NCBI RefSeq assembly: GCF_011752995.1
Contig: NZ_VWWL01000014.1
Coordinates: 124,001 to 188,000 of the forward strand
From: Burkholderia sp. Ax-1724
Lineage (GTDB): Bacteria > Pseudomonadota > Gammaproteobacteria > Burkholderiales > Burkholderiaceae
Reading direction: 5' to 3'
DNA: 64,000 nucleotides
Both the position numbers and the translations under genes were made by a program. The notes beneath the pieces are model-generated. The model was not told the DNA's origin. It was given only the letters and a program-made list of their open reading frames with translations, and searched no databases. Positions 59,172 through 64,000 of the stretch are shown here, one piece after another. How positions within the stretch are numbered: the first letter of the stretch is position 1; the number at the start of each line of letters is the position of its first letter.

Positions 59172-60616
59172 CGCGCGCGCTCTGGCAGCGGGCGCTGCCG
59201 AGGACGCTGCTCGCGCGCAACATCGCCTTGCTGATCGCACTCGTGATGCTCAGCCAGGTTTGCTCGATCGGCGTGCTGCTGCATTACGTGCAGCGGCCGC
59301 GCGTCGAGCGCGCGGCGGCCGTGTTCGCCACCTACGTGACGACGCTCGACAGCCTGCTCGCGGCCACGCCGCCGGCCGCGCGCGCCGTGCTGAGCGCGCG
59401 CCTCGACGCGCGCGAGCAGTTGCCGCCCGAGGCCGACGCCGCGCCGCGGCCGAGTCTCATGCGCGCGTATCGCAACTATCAGCGCGGCGTGTTTCTCGAC
59501 AGTCTGCGCAAGCATCTGCCCGCCGACATGCCTGCGCGCTGGCAGACCGAGGGCGCGCAGCGCTTGTGGATTCGCATGCATGCACCGGTGGGCGGGGCGG
59601 GCGGTTCTTCTTTGGCCGATGCTGCGGGCCATGTTTCGGGCCATACCTCGGGTGATGCTTCGAGCCATGCATCGGACCATGTTTCCGGCAGGATGCCGGC
59701 CGCCCCGTACTGGATCGCGTTGCCGATTCCCGAGGACGCGCAGGGCAGCGGGCTCGAAGCGGCGATCCTGCTGTCGCTCGGCCTCGGCGTGCTGGCGGCG
59801 CTGGCCGGCTATGCGATCCAGCTGCATCTGAACGAGCCGTTGCGCGAACTGACGCGGGCCGCGCGCCGCGTCAGCGCCGGTGAAACGCCCGCGCCGTTGC
59901 CGACCGACGGCCCCAGCGAAATCGCCGCAGTGGGCAGCGCTTTCAATCAGATGACGCGGGCGTTACAGGAAGCCGAGGCGACCCGCGCGCTGATGCTCGC
60001 GGGCATCTCGCACGACATTCGCACGCCGCTCACGAAGCTGCGTCTTTCGATGGCCATGGCGATGCCGCAAGGCGGCGACAGCAGCTTCGTGATCGCGGCC
60101 GAGTCGTATCTGGACCAGATCGAGACGATCCTGCAGCAGTTCATGGACTACGCGGGCAGCGGCGAGCGCGAGGAAGCGCAAGCCGGCGATCTGAACGCGC
60201 TGATCGAGCGGCTCGCCGGCGATTTCGCGGGGCTCGGGCACGCGTTCGAGTTGTCGCTCGGGACGCTGCCGGCCATCGTCTATCGTCCGATCGGCATGAT
60301 GCGGCTCCTGATGAACCTGATGCAGAACGCCATCGTCTACGGCGGCTCGGGGCTCGCGGTGCGCACGTGGGCGACCCGGGATGCGCTGACGGTCGCGGTC
60401 GGCGATCGGGGCAAGGGTTTGTCGGCGGCGGAACTGGAGAAGCTCAAGGCGCCGTTCCAGCGCGGCCGCAATGCGCGTGCGCACAGCGGCGGTACAGGGC
60501 TGGGGCTGTCGATTGTCGAGCGGATCGCGCGGCTGCATGGCGGCAGTCTGCAGTTTCATGCGCGCGAAGGCGGCGGGCTCGAAGTATGGGTCGTGTTGCC
60601 GGTGGCGCGTGCGTGA
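59168..60616 (+). CDS. EnvZ-like sensor histidine kinase
   Basis: A 482-residue kinase. TM1 'NIALLIALVMLSQVCSIGVL', periplasmic region, TM2 'AAILLSLGLGVLAALAGYAI', HAMP, H-box 'LAGISHDIRTPLTKLRLSMA' (EnvZ type), N-box 'LMNLMQNAIVYGG', G-box 'GGTGLGLSIVERIARLHGG'. Between about 150 and 175 the periplasmic part has a low-complexity Gly/His/Ser segment of short degenerate repeats. Overlaps the regulator (ATGA). Likely osmotic or envelope sensing by family. Confidence 0.88.
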   Translation: MTRALWQRALPRTLLARNIALLIALVMLSQVCSIGVLLHYVQRPRVERAAAVFATYVTTLDSLLAATPPAARAVLSARLDAREQLPPEADAAPRPSLMRAYRNYQRGVFLDSLRKHLPADMPARWQTEGAQRLWIRMHAPVGGAGGSSLADAAGHVSGHTSGDASSHASDHVSGRMPAAPYWIALPIPEDAQGSGLEAAILLSLGLGVLAALAGYAIQLHLNEPLRELTRAARRVSAGETPAPLPTDGPSEIAAVGSAFNQMTRALQEAEATRALMLAGISHDIRTPLTKLRLSMAMAMPQGGDSSFVIAAESYLDQIETILQQFMDYAGSGEREEAQAGDLNALIERLAGDFAGLGHAFELSLGTLPAIVYRPIGMMRLLMNLMQNAIVYGGSGLAVRTWATRDALTVAVGDRGKGLSAAELEKLKAPFQRGRNARAHSGGTGLGLSIVERIARLHGGSLQFHAREGGGLEVWVVLPVARA

Positions 60617-60713
60617 CGCAGCGGCCGTGCCGTCACGTCACGCTGCTACGCCGCGCCGAGAGGGGCGATGAGAGGGGCGATGAGTTTCGCGCGGCTGGCC
60701 GGAGCCGCGCGGC

Positions 60714-60980
60714 TCACTTGCGGTCGAGCCACGCGTCGATGCCGACGCGAAACGCGACACCGGCGATGACCGGCACGGTCAGCATCAGGATGATGCCGAA
60801 GTTCGGAATCTCGTCGCCGTACATGATCGGGTTGTAGAGCACGACACCCGACACGATCGCGAACGTTACCAGGCCGATGGCGACCATCAGGAGATTGCGC
60901 GCGGTCAGGGACAGCGGCTTGTGCTTCGCCTCGTTCGGCGGGGTGCTCGAGCCGGAAGCTTTGTCGTGTTGGGCAGACAT
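60714..60980 (-). CDS. Small membrane protein
   Basis: An 88-residue protein with a polar N-terminus and two hydrophobic helices ('LLMVAIGLVTFAIVSGVVLY' and 'FGIILMLTVPVIAGVAFRVG'). I do not recognise a family. Convergent with the kinase gene. The start ATG 60980 is the only one that gives a sensible length. Confidence 0.55.
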   Translation of the reverse strand: MSAQHDKASGSSTPPNEAKHKPLSLTARNLLMVAIGLVTFAIVSGVVLYNPIMYGDEIPNFGIILMLTVPVIAGVAFRVGIDAWLDRK

Positions 60981-61296
60981 GATGGTTCTCGCGACGAAAA
61001 ATGCGGCTTAAGGAGCGGTCACGGCGATCACGGCGATCACGACGCTGGCGCGTCGCCGCTGCGTGGCGTCCTGGGCCGGAGCGGGACGCGTTCGGCATCA
61101 TACCCGCGCGCGCGTTGCCGATACAGATCGCGCCGTACCGGCAGGGCAAAGCGCGAGTGCTCCTGACATCAATATAAGCCGCATTGCCGCCGGCGGTACG
61201 AGGAAAAGCGCGTGAACGCGGTGCGCCGCGCAGCAAGGCTGCGTGCGGATCGATCAGCCGCGCTGCGTTTCGCTTCGTTTTGCAGCCGCGCAGACT
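60981..61296. other. Gap, no gene seen
   Basis: It contains a short direct repeat of ATCACGGCG near 61024-61042. No gene, clear hairpin or insertion-sequence end is visible, even though a transposase-like gene ends on its right. Confidence 0.4.
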
Positions 61297-61605
61297 TTAT
61301 GCGTCGGCTGCCGACGCTTCCGGTGCTTCCGACAGGGCGACCTGCCCGGTCAATTCGAGCTCGTCGAGAAGCCGCGCGATGAGGCCCGAGCGCCGCCATT
61401 GCAGCCATTTGAGGTAGCAGGTCTGCGACGGCGGAAACGTCGCCGGCAAACGGTGCCATTTTTCGTTGCGCGTCATGATCCACAGGATCGCGTTCACGAT
61501 TTCGCGCGGCGGGCGCGACGGTCGTCCGGAACGCTTCTTCGGCTCCTGCTGGAACAGGTGGCTGATACGCGCCCACGCGTCATCGGAAAGAGGAAGATCT
61601 AGCAT
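61297..61605 (-). CDS. Stand-alone transposase-like N-terminal domain (DUF4096/IS5 type)
   Basis: A 102-residue protein matching the N-terminal domain of IS5/IS1182-like transposases: 'LPLSDDAWARISHLFQ', 'SGRPSRPPREIVNAILWIMT', 'WHRLPATFPPSQTCYLKWLQ'. The DDE catalytic domain is absent, and a short acidic tail 'LSEAPEASAADA' ends the frame. No terminal inverted repeats are seen. It may be an IS remnant or a captured DNA-binding domain. ATG 61605 is preferred over TTG 61614. Confidence 0.75.
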   Translation of the reverse strand: MLDLPLSDDAWARISHLFQQEPKKRSGRPSRPPREIVNAILWIMTRNEKWHRLPATFPPSQTCYLKWLQWRRSGLIARLLDELELTGQVALSEAPEASAADA

Positions 61606-61837
61606 GCCGTCCAACGTTCAACTGACAGGTCGTCTCGATCTTACGGTTTGGCGCGTTGCTTCCAGTGCTGGATTTGGCTGCGGTTTTACCCGTTGAACGG
61701 CGAATTGCTTTGCCGCCGATGATGGTAGCGTTGCCGCATGCGGGTCATGGCCCTTTGCATGGGGTGATTCACGGCGCTTCAATTGCGTCGCTTCAATGGC
61801 GTGTTTGACTGCGCTTAACTGCGCACTTAACCGCACG

Positions 61838-62386
61838 TCAATTGCACGAATGCATGCCGCTGACCCAGATGCATTGATGCCGGGACCAGTGGCTCTCGTC
61901 GCTGAGACCGGCTGCGGAGGGCATGCCGAGTCCCTGCGGGACGGGCTTGAAATGCAGGACCATTCTGCTGACCCGATGACCGGCCGGCGCGGGATGCAGC
62001 GCCGGCGTCGCCCCGATCGAGCGATCGACTGCGTGGTCCCATGCGGCGTTGCCGCTGCTGCCGAGCCGCTGGATCGCGCTGATCTCGCCGTTCGGGGCCA
62101 CCCGCACTTCGACGAGCGCTTCGGGGTTGTCGCGCACCTGATCGCTCGGGGCATGCAGATTGGCGCCGATGGCGCAGCCGACATAGCGCGACCACTGCGA
62201 CTCGTTGAGACTGTCCGGCGCGGGGGGCGGCATGCCGGCCGGCGCGAGTGTCGCGAGACAATGATCGAGCACCTGCTGCGCGGGGCGGACGGGGAGGTTG
62301 TCCGCCGCGCTCGGCGGGTCGTTCGCGCAGCCCGCGAGCAGCGCGCACGCCAGGAAGCAAGCGATCAATCGTCCGTTGTTTTTCAT
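61838..62386 (-). CDS. Lipoprotein with TonB-like C-terminal domain
   Basis: A 182-residue protein. The signal peptide ends in lipobox 'LLAGC'. The middle carries 'ALVEVRVAPNGEISAIQRLG' and 'NAAWDHAVDRSIGATPALHP', the pattern of TonB/TolA C-terminal domains. It may connect inner- and outer-membrane parts or act in a Tol-like complex. ATG 62386 is chosen for the signal peptide; the frame is open upstream through a repeat region. Its tail contains two unusual Cys/His-rich segments ('RHQCIWVSGMHSCN'). Confidence 0.65.
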   Translation of the reverse strand: MKNNGRLIACFLACALLAGCANDPPSAADNLPVRPAQQVLDHCLATLAPAGMPPPAPDSLNESQWSRYVGCAIGANLHAPSDQVRDNPEALVEVRVAPNGEISAIQRLGSSGNAAWDHAVDRSIGATPALHPAPAGHRVSRMVLHFKPVPQGLGMPSAAGLSDESHWSRHQCIWVSGMHSCN

Positions 62387-62468
62387 GGTCGAATCCCCGG
62401 CGCCAGAACGCCACGATTCTAGCGGGTCCGGGAATTCGCGCAATGCGTGCCGGATGCCCGGGGCGCGC

Positions 62469-62550
62469 CCCGGGTTGCAACCCGGGCCATGACTCAGGCC
62501 GCAACCCAGGCCGCAACCCAAGTCGTGATCCAGGTCGCAAACCCGGCCGG
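62469..62550. repeat. 18-bp palindrome followed by short tandem repeats
   Basis: 62469-62486 is a perfect 18-bp palindrome (CCCGGGTTGCAACCCGGG). It is followed by imperfect repeats of CAGGCCGCAACC up to about 62550. It lies in the 222-bp gap between the sigma-54 activator gene and the lipoprotein gene. Confidence 0.6.
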
Positions 62551-62608
62551 CGCCTGCCGCGGGTCGACGCGTCGTTCGCTCTTCGTTCGTTCTTCGCCCG
62601 CTCCTGGC

Positions 62609-64000
62609 CTATACCCGCAGCCCCCGGGTCTTCAACCGGTAGACGAGCTGCGGACGCGTAATCCCGAGCGTGCGCGCGGCCGCCGACAGATTGCCCTGCG
62701 CGCGCTGCACCGCGCTTTTCAGCAGCGCGGTTTCGATATCGTCGAGCGAAGTCGGCTCGATCTCGCCGCTCGCGCCCATCAGCAGGTCATTCACTTTTCT
62801 GACGACGCGTTCGACCTCGCCATCGGCGGCCGCTTTCTGATCGAGCAACGAGTCCGAGGGCATTAACGAGCCGTTGATGCCGAGGCCGAACATCTGCGCG
62901 TCGATCGTTTCGCCGCTCGTGAACAGATGGCCGATGTCGATCGCGCCGCCGTCGGGCGCGAGAATCACGCCGCGCTCGACGAGGTTCTCCATCTCGCGGA
63001 TATTGCCGGGCCAGCCGTAGCTCAGCAGCGCGTCGAGCGCGCGGCCCGTGAAGCCGGTCACGTCGCGCGCATGACGTTCGCGATACTTGTGCAGCATGTG
63101 ATTGAGCAGCACGGGCAAGTCCTCGCGCCGCTCGCGCAGCGACGGCACGCGAATCGGAAACACGTTGAGGCGGAAATACAGGTCTTCCCGGAAGCGGCCC
63201 GCGCGAATCTCGTCCTTCAGATCGAGGTTCGTGGCCGCGATCACGCGCACGTTGACGCGGCGCGTCTGCGTATCGCCAACCCGTTCGATCTCGCCTTCCT
63301 GCAGCGCGCGCAGCAGCTTGCCCTGCGCGGTCAGGCTCAGAATGCCGATCTCGTCGAGAAACAGCGTGCCGCCGTCGGCGCGCTCGAAGCGGCCGGGCCG
63401 GCTTTGCGTCGCATCGGTGAAGCCGCCGCGCTCGACGCCGAACAGTTCCGACTCGACCAGCGCTTCCGGAATCGCCGCGCAGTTGACCGCGACGAACGGG
63501 CCGTTGCCGCAGCCGCTGATCCGATGCAGCGTGCGCGCGCACACTTCCTTGCCGACGCCGCTCTCGCCGAGAAACAGCACGGTCGCGCGCGTGTTCGCGA
63601 CGCGCCGGATCATATGGCAGACCGCGTTGAAGCCGGGCGATGCGCCGACCATGTTGTCGTCGTCGAACGCGGTGGGCGTGGGTGGGCGCGTGTCGCCGAA
63701 CATGGCGAGGTTCGCATTGCCCTTCGCTTCGCGCCGCGCGTCATGTTGCGTGTCGTGCGGCATGTCGCGTTGTATGTCACGTTTCGCCGCGCCCGCCGAC
63801 AGCCCCTGCGTGAACGACTGCGCCTGCATGAAACGCAGATCGTCCGCGGCTTCGTCGCCCCATTCCTCGACCGGCTTGCCGACGATCCGGCATTGCGGTT
63901 GTCCGAGCGCGCGGCACTCGACCTCGCGATAGACGATCGGACGCCCCATGAACACGCTCGTATAGCCGGACGCATAACCGATCTGCGTCCAGCAGACCGG
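62609..64000 (-). CDS. Sigma-54-dependent activator with V4R sensor (XylR/DmpR type), 5' part outside window
   Basis: The gene runs off the right edge; 464 codons are visible. The visible start is the end of a V4R sensor domain ('TQIGYASGYTSVFMGRPIVY' and 'REVECRALGQPQCRI'), as in XylR/DmpR activators of aromatic degradation. The AAA+ domain has Walker A 'GESGVGKE', 'GTLFLDEIG' as Walker B, and 'RFREDLYFRLNVFPI'. The expected GAFTGA loop, which contacts sigma-54, reads GGFTDA. The C-terminal Fis-type HTH is 'LSAAARTLGITRPQLVYRLK'. No target operon is in the window. Confidence 0.88.
   Translation of the reverse strand, partial: PVCWTQIGYASGYTSVFMGRPIVYREVECRALGQPQCRIVGKPVEEWGDEAADDLRFMQAQSFTQGLSAGAAKRDIQRDMPHDTQHDARREAKGNANLAMFGDTRPPTPTAFDDDNMVGASPGFNAVCHMIRRVANTRATVLFLGESGVGKEVCARTLHRISGCGNGPFVAVNCAAIPEALVESELFGVERGGFTDATQSRPGRFERADGGTLFLDEIGILSLTAQGKLLRALQEGEIERVGDTQTRRVNVRVIAATNLDLKDEIRAGRFREDLYFRLNVFPIRVPSLRERREDLPVLLNHMLHKYRERHARDVTGFTGRALDALLSYGWPGNIREMENLVERGVILAPDGGAIDIGHLFTSGETIDAQMFGLGINGSLMPSDSLLDQKAAADGEVERVVRKVNDLLMGASGEIEPTSLDDIETALLKSAVQRAQGNLSAAARTLGITRPQLVYRLKTRGLRV

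Overview
The window is a GC-rich, gene-dense stretch of chromosome that looks like a member of the Burkholderiaceae (Paraburkholderia, Caballeronia or Burkholderia). The basis is the mix of LysR, LacI and V4R/sigma-54 regulators, an RND pump with a metal-type two-component pair, YceI/cytochrome b561 genes, VgrG fragments of the type found in Burkholderia, and strong third-position GC that leaves long mirror frames opposite real genes. Genus and species cannot be fixed from the sequence alone.

Layout. 1-14.4 kb: ordinary metabolic and transport genes (3' end of a LysR regulator, an HdeD-like membrane protein with a papain-like tail, a fused aconitase-family enzyme, an MFS transporter, a BON protein, a LacI regulator, a SulP transporter, a threonine aldolase-like enzyme, a LysE exporter, and a LysR regulator divergent from a VOC protein). 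14.6-16.8 kb: an AT-rich gap and two convergent serine recombinases. 16.8-37.1 kb: a polysaccharide capsule locus whose gene content and order match the Salmonella Typhi Vi antigen locus: degenerate EAL regulator, tviB, tviD, tviE, vexA, vexB, vexC, vexD, vexE, tviC, then glmS, a pectate-lyase-like secreted enzyme, and glmU. GlmS and GlmU would supply UDP-GlcNAc, TviB and TviC would convert it to UDP-GalNAcA, TviE would polymerise, TviD would modify, VexA-D would export, VexE would build the lipid end, and the lyase would trim or release the polymer. The VexC ATPase homologue has lost every recognisable nucleotide-binding motif, which is the strangest feature of the locus.

37.1-44.1 kb: a visibly lower-GC accessory region of small, mostly minus-strand genes and gene remnants. 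It holds an F-box protein, orphan immunity-like genes (two are paralogues, one is a frameshifted DUF4279 gene), displaced C-terminal tails of one effector family, a PAAR-like remnant and a VgrG N-terminus fused to the tail of an immunity-like gene. It reads as a decayed type VI secretion effector/immunity cassette.

44.4-64 kb: core-like genes again. These are an RND efflux operon followed by an OmpR/kinase pair, dinB, two yceI genes with cytochrome b561, an ArsB-like transporter, a second OmpR/kinase pair, a stand-alone transposase-like N-terminal domain, a lipoprotein with a TonB-like end, and a V4R-type sigma-54 activator that runs off the end of the window and carries an altered GAFTGA loop.
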